DNA from: Alteromonas sp. MMG017
GTDB taxonomy: Bacteria > Pseudomonadota > Gammaproteobacteria > Enterobacterales > Alteromonadaceae
Assembly: GCF_018100795.1 (NCBI RefSeq)
Contig: NZ_JAGJDY010000008.1
Location: forward strand, 124,001 to 188,000
Length of the DNA stretch: 64,000 bases
Reading direction: 5' to 3'
Of the stretch, positions 18,178 to 27,882 are shown one piece after another. Positions within the stretch are counted from its first letter, which is position 1. Each line of letters opens with the position of its first letter. Made by a program: the position numbers and the translations under genes. Below the pieces are notes generated by a model. That model was not told the origin of the DNA. It saw only the letters and a list, made by a program, of their open reading frames with translations, and ran no database searches.

Positions 18178-18289
18178 GGTGGGCTTTTGGTCCTCCCGCA
18201 ATGATACTCTGTGAACTCGGTCAGGCCTGGAAGGGAGCAGCCGCAGCAGACGACTCATGTGCCGGGATGTGGCTGGGAGCCCGCCACCC
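18178..18289 (+). ncRNA. ffs: Signal recognition particle 4.5S RNA
   Basis: The RNA partner of Ffh in co-translational membrane targeting. The sequence follows E. coli 4.5S RNA along its length: the TCCTCCCGCAA segment, the domain IV core GGTCAGGCCTGGAAGGGAGC with its GGAA tetraloop, and GTGCCGGGATGTGGCTGG on the returning arm. The ends GGTGGGCT and AGCCCGCC close the long helix. Length is about 112 nt, against 114 in E. coli. Confidence 0.95.
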
Positions 18290-18352
18290 AATTTACTCCC
18301 CCGTATTTTAGTCCCACAACCGTATTTTTAACTTACACAACTGTGTTTGGCA

Positions 18353-18640
18353 TTACTCTGCCTTCTCGTTTACCGATGTTTTATCTGTATCGTTTAAATA
18401 CTTCATCGCATTATCGATAGCATACGTAACATTCATTTCCATTTGGTTCCGTTCACTCTGGGGAAGGTAAAAAGCCATATCGACTTCGTAGCGAATGTAA
18501 CGCGGAGGAACTTGATTAAGTGCCAAGCAGCATAAGTCAGCTAAATAATCAGGACTTTTAGTATTGTCGAGTCCAAGTTCTGTTACACGTTGCAGTACAA
18601 GATGTTCGTAATAATTATGAATGTCATCATCAAGCTTCAT
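18353..18640 (-). CDS. ComFB-family protein
   Basis: A 95-residue protein of the late competence protein ComFB family, recognised from IHNYYEHLVLQRV, the SPDYLADLCCLALNQVPPRYIRYEVDMAFYL core and the trailing helix. No membrane or signal segment. In Bacillus the function is unclear, and cyanobacterial members have been reported to bind cyclic dinucleotides. Here it stands alone, divergent from kynA and convergent with ffs, so context gives no role. Confidence 0.8.
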   Translation of the reverse strand: MKLDDDIHNYYEHLVLQRVTELGLDNTKSPDYLADLCCLALNQVPPRYIRYEVDMAFYLPQSERNQMEMNVTYAIDNAMKYLNDTDKTSVNEKAE

Positions 18641-18798
18641 ATTTGTGCCCTAATTTAAATTTTAACGCGATGTTATTTTTTATGGGTGTGTATATTTTTA
18701 ATAACGCCCCTAGATAATTTATAGCCTGTATTTTGTCGATGTCGAGTTAGCGATGTTAGAATTTCCTTCTGTGCATAACGACGATAAGAACAATCGGC

Positions 18799-19887
18799 AT
18801 GAAAAAAAATATAGAACCCTGCTATTACGGTGATTACCTAGCGTTAGACAAAATACTTGGCGCACAAAAACTTCAAAGTACTAAGTACGGCGAACCTGCC
18901 CATGAAGAAATGCTATTTATCGTAGTGCACCAAGTGTATGAACTATGGTTTAAGCAACTTTTGCACGAACTCAATGCGGTTATCGATACATTTAATCAAG
19001 CATCAGTAAAAGATCAGCAACTCACTTCGGTAGTACATAGGCTACATCGCGTTATTCAAATTCAAAAGCTGATGAACGACCAAATTGGCATTATGGAAAC
19101 CATGACTCCACAACAGTTTCTTTCCTTCAGAGACTATTTGGTTCCCGCTTCAGGCTTCCAAAGTATTCAGTTTAAGCAGCTTGAAATTTCGTTGGGCCTT
19201 AAAAGGGAATACCGTATCGATTTCGATAAACAAAGCTTTTATAACCGTTTAAGTGATGATGATCGCAGCCTACTGGAAGCGTTAGAAGAAAAGCCAAGCT
19301 TGTTCGAGTTAGTGGATAAGTGGTTGGCACGTATGCCATTGCTTAAAACCGAGGATTTTCATTTTTGGGATTACTACCGAAAAGCAACAGATGAAATGCT
19401 AAACGATGACAAAGAAACCATTGAAAAAAATGCGTTTCTGTCTGAAGTAGAACGCCGACAAGAGCTTAAAGACTGGCAATCGACCAGAGAGAACTTTGAC
19501 GGGCTGTTTAACCATGATACCTATGAAGGGCTTCTTCATCAGGGGAAATTCCGCTTGTCTCATGAAGCATTATTGTCAGCTTTATTTATAAAGCAGTATT
19601 CAGAAGAGCCTGTTTTTAATCTGCCGTTCCAGCTTATTACTGCACTAACAGAAATAGATGAACAGTTAACGTTGTGGCGTTATCGCCATGCCATGATGGT
19701 GCAACGAATGCTGGGAACTAAAATAGGAACTGGAGGGTCATCTGGCCATCATTATTTGAAGAAAACGACTGAATCAAACAGGGTGTTTTTAGACTTTTTC
19801 AACATGGCTACGTTTCTTTTGCCAAAAAGTTCACTTCCAGAATTGCCTGAATCGGTAAAACGCAGCTTAGGATTTTACTTACAATAG
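18799..19887 (+). CDS. kynA: Tryptophan 2,3-dioxygenase
   Basis: Haem enzyme opening the tryptophan indole ring to N-formylkynurenine. The 362 residues make it the longer form, between Xanthomonas (about 298) and human (406). Visible: active-site His44 in VVHQVYELWFKQLLHE, Arg111 in SFRDYL, axial haem His297 in WRYRHAMMV, and the GTGGSSG loop (310-316). No kynU or kynB follows, so the rest of the kynurenine pathway is elsewhere. Its place near phhA, fah and maiA extends an aromatic amino-acid catabolic neighbourhood. Confidence 0.95.
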   Translation: MKKNIEPCYYGDYLALDKILGAQKLQSTKYGEPAHEEMLFIVVHQVYELWFKQLLHELNAVIDTFNQASVKDQQLTSVVHRLHRVIQIQKLMNDQIGIMETMTPQQFLSFRDYLVPASGFQSIQFKQLEISLGLKREYRIDFDKQSFYNRLSDDDRSLLEALEEKPSLFELVDKWLARMPLLKTEDFHFWDYYRKATDEMLNDDKETIEKNAFLSEVERRQELKDWQSTRENFDGLFNHDTYEGLLHQGKFRLSHEALLSALFIKQYSEEPVFNLPFQLITALTEIDEQLTLWRYRHAMMVQRMLGTKIGTGGSSGHHYLKKTTESNRVFLDFFNMATFLLPKSSLPELPESVKRSLGFYLQ

Positions 19888-20214
19888 ACGAAAAATGCGA
19901 CATTTCTGCATTTGCGACGAATGTAATTCGTCGCAAATGGGGAACTCTTTGAATATCCCTCAAAGCCAATTAACACACTAGCTCACGTGTAATTTCCCTA
20001 CTTCACTGCACTGTCGCTCGTCGACAAAAATCCACTTTACACTTGATCTATCCCCTTTGCATATGTCAATTATACTTTCGGATAATCATAAAAATCCGTA
20101 TAAAAAACAATCGTTTAGAAAGTTTTAATGGTTAGTTTAATAAAATTTAAAAGTCTGCTCTCATCGATAACTTTCAGTTACCGTTGAAGGGCGAATATAA
20201 AGCCGGGGAAACAC
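19888..20214. other. Intergenic region between kynA and the first TonB receptor
   Basis: No coding sequence seen. It holds the strong hairpin at 19909-19939 and an AT-rich leader from about 20060, presumably with the promoter of the receptor gene. I cannot assign -35/-10 boxes with confidence. Confidence 0.6.
19909..19939. repeat. Perfect 14-bp hairpin after kynA
   Basis: CATTTGCGACGAAT (19909-19922) and ATTCGTCGCAAATG (19926-19939) are perfect inverted arms with loop GTA. No T-run follows on either strand, so it is not a textbook intrinsic terminator. It lies 22 nt after the kynA stop. Confidence 0.75.
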
Positions 20215-23187
20215 ATGATAAATAATAAAACGCTCACAGCATTAGCTGTGGCAGCGTCTTTAGGTGTTGCTGCACCTTCATTCGCACAAGAGTCAAAAGG
20301 TACTATTGTTGGTACTTCTGTATCTGCAAGTACTAATCAATTACTTGGTGATGTTGAAGTCACAATTATCAACCTTGAAACAGGTCTAACACGTAGTGTG
20401 GTGACAGATTCAGATGGCCGATTCACTTTTCCATTGTTACCACCAGGCCAATACAGCCTTTCAGCTCAAAAAGCAGGGTTTACCGTTGCTCAAGAAAAGC
20501 AATTTACAGTGCGTCCATCAGGAAGAACCAACTTAGATGTGGCTCTAGAGTCTGGGGATATTGAGCGAATTTCAGTAAGCGGAACGTCAATTTCGAATAT
20601 TGATGTTACTTCAAGCGAATCACAGCTTTATGTAGACCAAGATTTCATTGCAAAAGTTCCTGTACCACGTGATATCGCTTCTGTCGCACTTTTAGCGCCA
20701 GGTACGGTATCTGGTGATTCCGACTTCGGGAACTATGCATCCTTTGGTGGTTCATCTGTAGGTGAAAACGTTTATTACGTAAATGGTATTAACGTAACTA
20801 ACTTCAGAAACGGTCTTGGTGGATCAGAACTTCCATTTGAAATGTATGAATCGTTTGAAGTGAAGACAGGTGGCTACTCTGCTGAATATGGCCGTTCTAC
20901 GGGCGGTGTTATTAACGCAAGAACGAAAAGTGGTAGCAACGAATTTAAGTGGGGCGCGAGCGCTTACTATGAGCCAGCTGCGTTAAGAGCACATAGCCCC
21001 GACGTCTTTTATAGAACCCAGGCTGATGCTGACGAAGCAGGAACAGCTTATTATGAAGTATTCAAAGAAGATGAGCGCAGTGAAACAAATGTAAACTTGT
21101 GGGCTAGCGGCGCACTTGTTGAAGATAAGCTTTTCTTTTTCGGTTTAATTAACCAAAAACTTCGTCAAAGAGATTATGGTGATACTGCAGTAATTTATGA
21201 TCGTGAAGGTAACGATACATTACTAAGTGCAAAGCTCGACTGGTACATTACGCCAGAGCACATCCTAGAAATTACAGCATGGGACAATACCGAAGAGCTT
21301 GAATCTGAAAAGTTCTTATACAGCCCTGATTCGGATGAAATAGGAAACTCTTTAGGTAATTATACACTAGAGCGCGGTGGTAAAACTTGGGGTATTCAGT
21401 ACACAGGTATTATTACCGATGATATTACTATTAGCACCCAATACTCAATTAACGAAACAAGCTACAGTAATTTAAATGATGGAAGTAATCCGCTTGGTGA
21501 TGCTCCTGTTATTTTCGACAGATTTACAAACGTCGAATACGGCGCATACGGTTTAGCTACACCTTCTATTCAAGAAGATAAGCGTACCGCTATTCGTTTT
21601 GATGTTGAATGGTATGTCAATGCTGACCACGTGTTGAAATTTGGTGTGGATAACGAAGATCTAGAAGCGTCTGAAAATACTCAAAGAGCGGGTGGTGTAG
21701 CCTATCGCTATGAAAACTGTGGTGCTAATCTTGATGAAGCAGGAAACGAAGATTGCTTAGTTCGTCAAGAGTACTACATAAACCAAGGCGATTTTGAAAC
21801 GAAAAGCTTCGCGTACTATATCGAAGATACTTGGACCGTAACTGATAATATTACAGCACGTATCGGCTTGCGTAATGAGAGCTTTGAAAACTACAACAAA
21901 GCAGGTGATAAATTTGTTGACGTTACTGACCAGTGGGCTCCTCGTCTAGGGCTTAGTTGGGACGTTAAAGGTGATGGCGAAAGCAAAATTTTTGCCAACT
22001 ATGGTCGTTACTACCTTCCAGTTGCGACAAATACAAACATTCGTTTAGCGGGTGATGAACTTTATACTCGTCAGTACTATGAAGTAGAGTCAATTAATGC
22101 TGATTTCACACCAGTACTAGGTGATGAGGTTGGTGGCATGACGGTATACTCTGATGGCACACTTAAAAGCACAACAGAAACGGTTAATGCCGATTTAGAC
22201 CCAATGTATCAAGATGAATTCATACTTGGTTACGAGCAAGTACTTAATGAATCATGGAGCTTTGGTGTTAAAGCCACTTACCGTGACCTTGGTAGCTCAC
22301 TAGAAGACATTGCAATTGATGCAGGCTTTAACGAGTTTATTGAGCAAGAGTTTGGTTCCTCTTGTACTATGTGTGACTCTGGCTTCCACTACTACGTGCT
22401 AACCAACCCGGGCAACGATGTAACAATCACTACTGATCCAGATGGCGACGGTCCAGTTCCTTTTGGAACATATACTATTCCTGCAGATATGCTAGGTTAT
22501 CCTGAAGCGGAGCGCCAATATGCCTCTGTTGATTTCACTGTCGACCGTGCATGGGATGACGTGTGGATGATGAGCTTTACCTATACGTGGAGCCATAGTT
22601 GGGGTAACAATGAAGGTTTCGTTCGTTCAGACAATGATCAGGACGATTCTGGATTAACAACTAACTTTGATCAACCAGGGTTAACGGACGGAGCTTCTGG
22701 TAATCTTCCTAATGATCGTCGCCACTCATTTAAATTAAATGGTGCGTATCAATTAACAGAAAATTTCTCGTTAGGCGCTAATTTCCGTTGGACATCAGGT
22801 CGCCCACTAAGCTCATTTGGTTACCACCCAACTGATGTGTTTGCGTCTCTATATGATGCAGAATCATTCGTTTATGAAGGTGAGATTGCTCCTCGTGGCT
22901 CTCAAGGTAGAACACCCAATGTTTGGAACCTTGATTTAAGCGCTAAATATTTGATAGAACTTGAAGAAGCTGATATTGCTCTTCGTGCTGATATCTTCAA
23001 TGTGTTCAATAATGATGAAGCAACACAATTGAATGAAGTTAATGAACGACTATCAGGATATGAGGACGGCGAACAATTTGCTCCATTTGGCTATATTGCT
23101 CGCGGTGAATCTAACCCTAGTTATGGCCTACCAACTTCTTTCCAAACGCCTCGTTACGTGCGTTTTAGTGTTGAAGTTACATTTTAA
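20215..23187 (+). CDS. TonB-dependent receptor, Oar-like with carboxypeptidase-regulatory N-domain
   Basis: Large outer-membrane receptor, 990 residues. It has a signal peptide (about 1-25, cleavage after SFA), then a carboxypeptidase-regulatory-like beta sandwich (about 30-110) with TRSVVTDSDGRFTFPLLPPGQYSL. The plug follows, including YVNGINVTNFRNGL and FEVKTGGYSAEYGRSTGGVINARTK. The rest is a beta barrel ending in aromatic Phe (VRFSVEVTF), as outer-membrane barrels do. This is the Oar/OmpA-like TonB receptor class often linked to peptide or protein import or to adhesion. The substrate is unknown. A terminator follows, then a TPR-sulfotransferase gene. Confidence 0.9.
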   Translation: MINNKTLTALAVAASLGVAAPSFAQESKGTIVGTSVSASTNQLLGDVEVTIINLETGLTRSVVTDSDGRFTFPLLPPGQYSLSAQKAGFTVAQEKQFTVRPSGRTNLDVALESGDIERISVSGTSISNIDVTSSESQLYVDQDFIAKVPVPRDIASVALLAPGTVSGDSDFGNYASFGGSSVGENVYYVNGINVTNFRNGLGGSELPFEMYESFEVKTGGYSAEYGRSTGGVINARTKSGSNEFKWGASAYYEPAALRAHSPDVFYRTQADADEAGTAYYEVFKEDERSETNVNLWASGALVEDKLFFFGLINQKLRQRDYGDTAVIYDREGNDTLLSAKLDWYITPEHILEITAWDNTEELESEKFLYSPDSDEIGNSLGNYTLERGGKTWGIQYTGIITDDITISTQYSINETSYSNLNDGSNPLGDAPVIFDRFTNVEYGAYGLATPSIQEDKRTAIRFDVEWYVNADHVLKFGVDNEDLEASENTQRAGGVAYRYENCGANLDEAGNEDCLVRQEYYINQGDFETKSFAYYIEDTWTVTDNITARIGLRNESFENYNKAGDKFVDVTDQWAPRLGLSWDVKGDGESKIFANYGRYYLPVATNTNIRLAGDELYTRQYYEVESINADFTPVLGDEVGGMTVYSDGTLKSTTETVNADLDPMYQDEFILGYEQVLNESWSFGVKATYRDLGSSLEDIAIDAGFNEFIEQEFGSSCTMCDSGFHYYVLTNPGNDVTITTDPDGDGPVPFGTYTIPADMLGYPEAERQYASVDFTVDRAWDDVWMMSFTYTWSHSWGNNEGFVRSDNDQDDSGLTTNFDQPGLTDGASGNLPNDRRHSFKLNGAYQLTENFSLGANFRWTSGRPLSSFGYHPTDVFASLYDAESFVYEGEIAPRGSQGRTPNVWNLDLSAKYLIELEEADIALRADIFNVFNNDEATQLNEVNERLSGYEDGEQFAPFGYIARGESNPSYGLPTSFQTPRYVRFSVEVTF

Positions 23188-23201
23188 TAATTGAGTAATG
23201 A

Positions 23202-23229
23202 AAAAGCCCAGCTCATCCTGGGCTTTTAT
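23202..23229 (+). terminator. Rho-independent terminator after the first TonB receptor
   Basis: AAAAGCCCAG (23202-23211) pairs with CTGGGCTTTT (23218-23227) around CTCATC. It lies only 10 nt before the next start codon, so some read-through into the sulfotransferase gene is likely. Confidence 0.88.
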
Positions 23230-23237
23230 TTAGGCTT

Positions 23238-24671
23238 ATGAAACTAGAACTACAGAAATTAGTACATGCGACGCGAGCAATGGACCAAACATTGGTTGTT
23301 TCTCTAATTACCGGCTTTTTGAATACTGAGTTAGAACTCAAAGAAAACTGGTTAGGAGTAGCGCGTTTGGCAATGACAGTTGGATGTTATGATTTAGCTG
23401 TCAAGTGTTTACATATGCTAGATCAATCAAAGTGTGATGATACGACAATAGCAAAGCAAATTGGTATGCTAGCCGATTGTGGTAAAGATGATGATGCATA
23501 CCAGAGCGCAAAACAGTGGGCGAACAAGGCTCCGACATCAGTTGCAGCGCTTCATATCACTGGTGTACTTGCTTATCAAAAAGGGCTACTTGAAGAAGCG
23601 GAAACATTACTTAAAAAGGTAGTTAAGACAGCACCATTAGCGGGCGAAGCGTGGCACATGCTATCAACTCTGCAAAATGTGATCACTCAACCTGATTTTC
23701 AAAATTTCATTAGTGCGCAAACGGAAAAATTTAATCAGTTGTCTAACTGTGTATCTAAAGCTTGCTTTCTAAACGCTATGGGAAATGTAAACTGGTTAAA
23801 TGGTGATGAGAAAAGTGCGTTCGCTTTTTACGAGAAATCAGCAAATGCTATGAGGCAAATCACAAGCTCAAATGCCCCCACAAAGCCTTTTAACATAGAT
23901 GCGAACTACACAAAAATTACCAAAGTATTAAAAGATACTGAGCAGAGTAGCTTTACATCGAATACTTTCACGCCAGTATTTATAATGGGACTGCCCCGTT
24001 CTGGTACCACCTTGTTGAACAATATTTTGTGCTCTGATAAAGCTGTTAACTCAGTCGGTGAAACGGATGCATTTACTATTGCCTGTGACACAATCCTTAA
24101 AAAGAAAAATTCAGCTTACGATTTAGACACCATACTCAATTGTCAAAGCGTTGAACTAAATGCAATTGCAAAAGAGTACGAGCGGATCGCAAGAGAGTTA
24201 GGATGTACAGAAAGCGTATGCGTCAATAAAAGTTTAAACAACAGTCATATTGCATTGATGGTAAAGCGAGTCTTTCCTAACGCTAAATTTATCGCGACTA
24301 GGCGAAACGAGCTTGAAAATGCATGGTCAATCTACAAAACCTTTTTTAGCAGCAATTTGCATTGGTCTTTTGACATTCTCTCAGTTAAACGAGCGATTCA
24401 AATGGACAATAAAGCAATAGAGCAACTACAAACGATTATCAAAATAGAGGTAGTTGAACTCGAAGCGTTGAAGGCAGAACCTGAATTAGTGCTCCACAGA
24501 GTATTTGATTCAATTGGTCTAAATTACCAAAACAATCACACATATTTTCATAAAAAGTCCACAGTTGTGAAAACTGCGAGCATGTCTCAAATTAGGCAAC
24601 CGTTAAATGCAATTAACAAAAATAGTTCTAGGGTTCCAAAACCATTTCTAGAACTATACGGAAATCTATAA
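23238..24671 (+). CDS. TPR-domain sulfotransferase
   Basis: Putative PAPS-dependent sulfotransferase, 477 residues, cytoplasmic by lack of a signal. Residues about 1-215 are helical repeats of TPR type (for example the LHITGVLAYQKGLLEEAETLLKK unit near 105-130). The catalytic domain begins with PVFIMGLPRSGTTLL; the 5'-phosphosulfate loop is GLPRSGTT (251-258). The 3'-phosphate site is probably FIATRRNELENAWSIYKTFF. Such TPR-sulfotransferases often sit beside TonB receptors in Alteromonadales. The acceptor is unknown; a protein or peptide target presented by the TPR part is an inference. Confidence 0.85.
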   Translation: MKLELQKLVHATRAMDQTLVVSLITGFLNTELELKENWLGVARLAMTVGCYDLAVKCLHMLDQSKCDDTTIAKQIGMLADCGKDDDAYQSAKQWANKAPTSVAALHITGVLAYQKGLLEEAETLLKKVVKTAPLAGEAWHMLSTLQNVITQPDFQNFISAQTEKFNQLSNCVSKACFLNAMGNVNWLNGDEKSAFAFYEKSANAMRQITSSNAPTKPFNIDANYTKITKVLKDTEQSSFTSNTFTPVFIMGLPRSGTTLLNNILCSDKAVNSVGETDAFTIACDTILKKKNSAYDLDTILNCQSVELNAIAKEYERIARELGCTESVCVNKSLNNSHIALMVKRVFPNAKFIATRRNELENAWSIYKTFFSSNLHWSFDILSVKRAIQMDNKAIEQLQTIIKIEVVELEALKAEPELVLHRVFDSIGLNYQNNHTYFHKKSTVVKTASMSQIRQPLNAINKNSSRVPKPFLELYGNL

Positions 24672-24981
24672 ACGTAGGTAAAAAGTCTTTTAACCTAATT
24701 TCCGTTTCTTATCGTGATAATAAGTCGCCTCAACTGAATTGGCCGAAAAGTAAACAGTAAAATGTGTTTGATATGTAAATTGTAAGTAAACATTTACAGA
24801 AAAAGGAAAAATAAACGAAAAAAATTGAACTTTTAATTATTCCTCTCCCGATCTCAGTTGACCGTTTACTCTTGTTGTGTTTATTATCTTAGTGAGGCTT
24901 TGACCTTACTAATAATAATTCGTTATAAACGATTTTAGAAATACACACTAAACAAGCTTTAGTGGTCCAGGGAGACAACAC
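24672..24981. other. Intergenic promoter region of the second TonB receptor
   Basis: 310 nt without a gene. AT-rich, with a TyrR-box-like palindrome at 24781-24798 and a purine-rich ribosome site AGGGAGA just before the receptor ATG at 24982. No clear -35/-10 pair could be fixed. Confidence 0.6.
24781..24798 (+). promoter_or_regulatory. TyrR-box-like palindrome upstream of the second TonB receptor
   Basis: TGTAAG-TAAACA-TTTACA matches the TyrR consensus TGTAAA-N6-TTTACA at 11 of 12 defined bases, as good as the box at tyrR. The site lies 184 nt upstream of the receptor start in AT-rich DNA, so chance is possible. Confidence 0.4.
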
Positions 24982-27819
24982 ATGTTTACAAATTCTAAGC
25001 TGGCTAAGTCAGTTAGGTTGGCCTGCGCGTTCGGCGCGGTTTCAACAATAAGTTTTTCTGGTGCAGTTGCTGCACAAGAAGCTGAAGAAGCAGCCGATTC
25101 TGTTGAAAAAATCGAAGTAACTGGTTCTCGTATCCGTCGTACAGACATTGAAGGTGCTAACCCAGTAACGGTTATGACCCGTGTTGACATCGAAAAATTC
25201 GGTATCACTTCAATCGGTGACGTACTTCAAGCTATCCCATCTGCTGGTTCAGCAATCAACACCAACAACAACAACGGTGGTAATGGTACAACGACTATTA
25301 ACATTCGTGGTATCGGTTCTAACCGTACTCTTGTTCTTGTAAACGGTAAACGTTGGGCTCCAGGCATTACTGGTTCCGTTGACCTTAACAACATTCCTTC
25401 TTCTATCATTGAGCGTATCGAAGTACTTAAAGATGGTGCTTCAGCGGTATACGGTTCAGATGCGGTTGCAGGTGTTGTAAACATTATCACTCGTCAAGAT
25501 TTCGAAGGCGTTCACGCTTCTGGCTACCTTGGTCAATACGACGAAGGAGATGGTAACAAAGAATCGTGGGATATCGGTTTCGGTGTTGCTAATGACAGAG
25601 GTAACGTATACTTCAACGTAAGTTACGTAGAAGAAGAGCCAACATTTGCAGGAGATCGTGAGATTTCTGCAGTACCAGTGTTTGGCGCTCCTACAGGCTA
25701 CGGCGGTTCATCGGGTACTCCTAATGGTCGTTTTTGGTATTTCGATGATGAAGCTACTTCATTCAACGTTCAAAACGATGGTCAAGGTGGATTAATTCCT
25801 TGGACTGGTAGCAGTGCATTTAACTTTGCTCCTCTTAACTACCTTTCTACACCTCAAGAGCGTATTAACCTTTACTCACAAGGCCGTTATGAATTAACAG
25901 ACAACGTTTCTGTTAACGTAACTGGTTTCTACGGCAACAGACGTTCTTCACAGCTTCTTGCTCCAACACCATTATTTATCGGTAACGCTGCTGGTACATC
26001 AGGTGTAACAATTGCTGCAAATAACCCTTATAACCCAACAGGTCTTGATTTAACAGATACTGCTGGCTTCGGTGAAGCGAACAGCTTGTTCTTCGCTGGC
26101 CGTCGTATGATGGAAGCGGGTTACCGTGAATTTGCTCAAAACGTTGATCAGTTCCAATTCAATGGTGGCTTTGACGGTGTTATTGAACTGGGCGATCAAG
26201 AGTATTACTGGGATGCAACTTACACGTATGCAGACATTACTCAGAATACGCTAACTGACGGTCTTCTTAATATGGACCGCGTAGCACTAGCCTTGGGTGA
26301 CGTTGATACCTGTGCTGCTACTGATGGTTGTGTGCCATTAAACTTCTTCGGTGGCGCGACTGCTATCGGCGAAGGTACAATCACGCAAGAAATGCTTGAT
26401 TACATTCAATTCACCGCACAAGACGCGCTTAACTCTACTTTAGAAAGCTACGCGGCAAATATCTCTGGTGAAGTTTTTGAATTACCTGCTGGTTATCTTG
26501 CATTTGCTGCTGGTTACGAAAAACGCTGGCAGTCAGGTTACGACCAACCTGATGCACTAATTGCAGCTGGTATTACTTCTGGTAACTCTCGTCAACCTAC
26601 TTCAGGTTCATTCAGTGTTGAAGAAGTTTACTTAGAAGTTGCTATCCCTCTTATCTCAGATGTTGAGTTTATTGAGCAATTAGATTTAGAACTTGCTACT
26701 CGTTACTCTGACTACAGCAACTTCGGCGACACTACAAACTCAAAAGTTGGTTTGAAATGGCGCATCAATGAAGATGTATTAGTTCGTGGTACATGGTCAG
26801 AAGCATTCCGCGCACCTTCGCTATCTGAATTGTTCCTAGGTAACAGCGACAGTTTCGCAACGCTAATTGACCCATGTAATGGCGGTGAAGCTGCAAATGC
26901 CAACAGCCCAGGCTGTGCCGGTATCCCTGCTGCTTACGAGCAACCTAACCCACAGATCAGAACAACTGTTGGTGGTAACGTAGATCTAGAACCTGAAGAA
27001 GCAGAAAGCTTTACATATGGTTTCGTATACTCACCAGCGCAAGTTGAAGGTCTGTCAATCACATTTGACGTATTCGACATTGAAGTGGACAACGCAGTAT
27101 CAACTGTTGGTGCTCAACGTATCCTAGATGCTTGTGCAACTACTGGCACTACGTTCTGTTCACTGATTGAACGTAACAGCGGCGGTGTAGTAACTGAGTT
27201 GTTCAACGGCCTTGTTAACCTTGGTGGTCAAACGACATCTGGTTTCGATTATAACGTAGCGTATAACTTCGATACTGAATACGGTGATTTCCGAGTGAAC
27301 TGGGACGGTACTTATGTAGACGACCGTACTAGTATCTTTGTTGACCCTGTAACTGGTGAATCAATCTCGGAAAATGATGCTGGTAAAGCATTTGACCGTG
27401 ACATTATTCCTCGTATCCGTACTAACTTGTCTGTTACTTGGGCATACGAAGATTGGACTGCTAACTACTTAGTTCGCTTCATTGGCGGAACGACAGAAGC
27501 ATGTTCGTTCGATGACGATACTGATGATGCAGGTAACTTCCTAGAAGATACATTGTGTAGTGATCCAGGCGTAAGCGTGTTTGCTGAAGATGGAAGCCTT
27601 GAGTCTAAAGATAGCTTCAACGAGCTAGACGCGATGGCTTACCACGACGCTTCAGTAGGTTACTCAGTAACAGAGAACCTTCGTTTGACATTTGGTGTTA
27701 ACAACTTATGGGATACTGATCCTGAAGTTTCTTACACTACATTTGCAAACAGCTTCGATCCTTCAATGTATGAAATTCCTGGACGTTTCTTCTACGGTCG
27801 TATCAACGTAGACTTCTAA
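24982..27819 (+). CDS. TonB-dependent receptor
   Basis: Outer-membrane active-transport receptor, 945 residues. Signal peptide about 1-32 (ending AVAAQ). The plug holds [15 protein letters not shown], a TonB-box-like start, then [18 protein letters not shown] and [25 protein letters not shown]. The barrel (about 175-945) contains the [17 protein letters not shown] motif and ends in [11 protein letters not shown] with the terminal Phe of barrels. It belongs to the large proteobacterial family with the GSRI(R/P)R signature, whose ligands include peptides, sugars and aromatic compounds. The ligand here is not determined. A strong terminator follows. Confidence 0.92.
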   Translation: MFTNSKLAKSVRLACAFGAVSTISFSGAVAAQEAEEAADSVEKIEVTGSRIRRTDIEGANPVTVMTRVDIEKFGITSIGDVLQAIPSAGSAINTNNNNGGNGTTTINIRGIGSNRTLVLVNGKRWAPGITGSVDLNNIPSSIIERIEVLKDGASAVYGSDAVAGVVNIITRQDFEGVHASGYLGQYDEGDGNKESWDIGFGVANDRGNVYFNVSYVEEEPTFAGDREISAVPVFGAPTGYGGSSGTPNGRFWYFDDEATSFNVQNDGQGGLIPWTGSSAFNFAPLNYLSTPQERINLYSQGRYELTDNVSVNVTGFYGNRRSSQLLAPTPLFIGNAAGTSGVTIAANNPYNPTGLDLTDTAGFGEANSLFFAGRRMMEAGYREFAQNVDQFQFNGGFDGVIELGDQEYYWDATYTYADITQNTLTDGLLNMDRVALALGDVDTCAATDGCVPLNFFGGATAIGEGTITQEMLDYIQFTAQDALNSTLESYAANISGEVFELPAGYLAFAAGYEKRWQSGYDQPDALIAAGITSGNSRQPTSGSFSVEEVYLEVAIPLISDVEFIEQLDLELATRYSDYSNFGDTTNSKVGLKWRINEDVLVRGTWSEAFRAPSLSELFLGNSDSFATLIDPCNGGEAANANSPGCAGIPAAYEQPNPQIRTTVGGNVDLEPEEAESFTYGFVYSPAQVEGLSITFDVFDIEVDNAVSTVGAQRILDACATTGTTFCSLIERNSGGVVTELFNGLVNLGGQTTSGFDYNVAYNFDTEYGDFRVNWDGTYVDDRTSIFVDPVTGESISENDAGKAFDRDIIPRIRTNLSVTWAYEDWTANYLVRFIGGTTEACSFDDDTDDAGNFLEDTLCSDPGVSVFAEDGSLESKDSFNELDAMAYHDASVGYSVTENLRLTFGVNNLWDTDPEVSYTTFANSFDPSMYEIPGRFFYGRINVDF

Positions 27820-27844
27820 GCACAGGCATTTAATTGCATTTTAC

Positions 27845-27869
27845 AAAGGCCTCTTATGAGGCCTTTTTT
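27845..27869 (+). terminator. Rho-independent terminator after the second TonB receptor
   Basis: AAAGGCCTC (27845-27853) and GAGGCCTTT (27858-27866) with a TTAT loop, then further Ts. Confidence 0.9.
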
Positions 27870-27882
27870 ATGAGGGTAAATT

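Noticed and set aside
18211-18420. 69-codon plus-strand frame
   Set aside because: Lies within the 4.5S RNA gene and the end of the ComFB-family gene.
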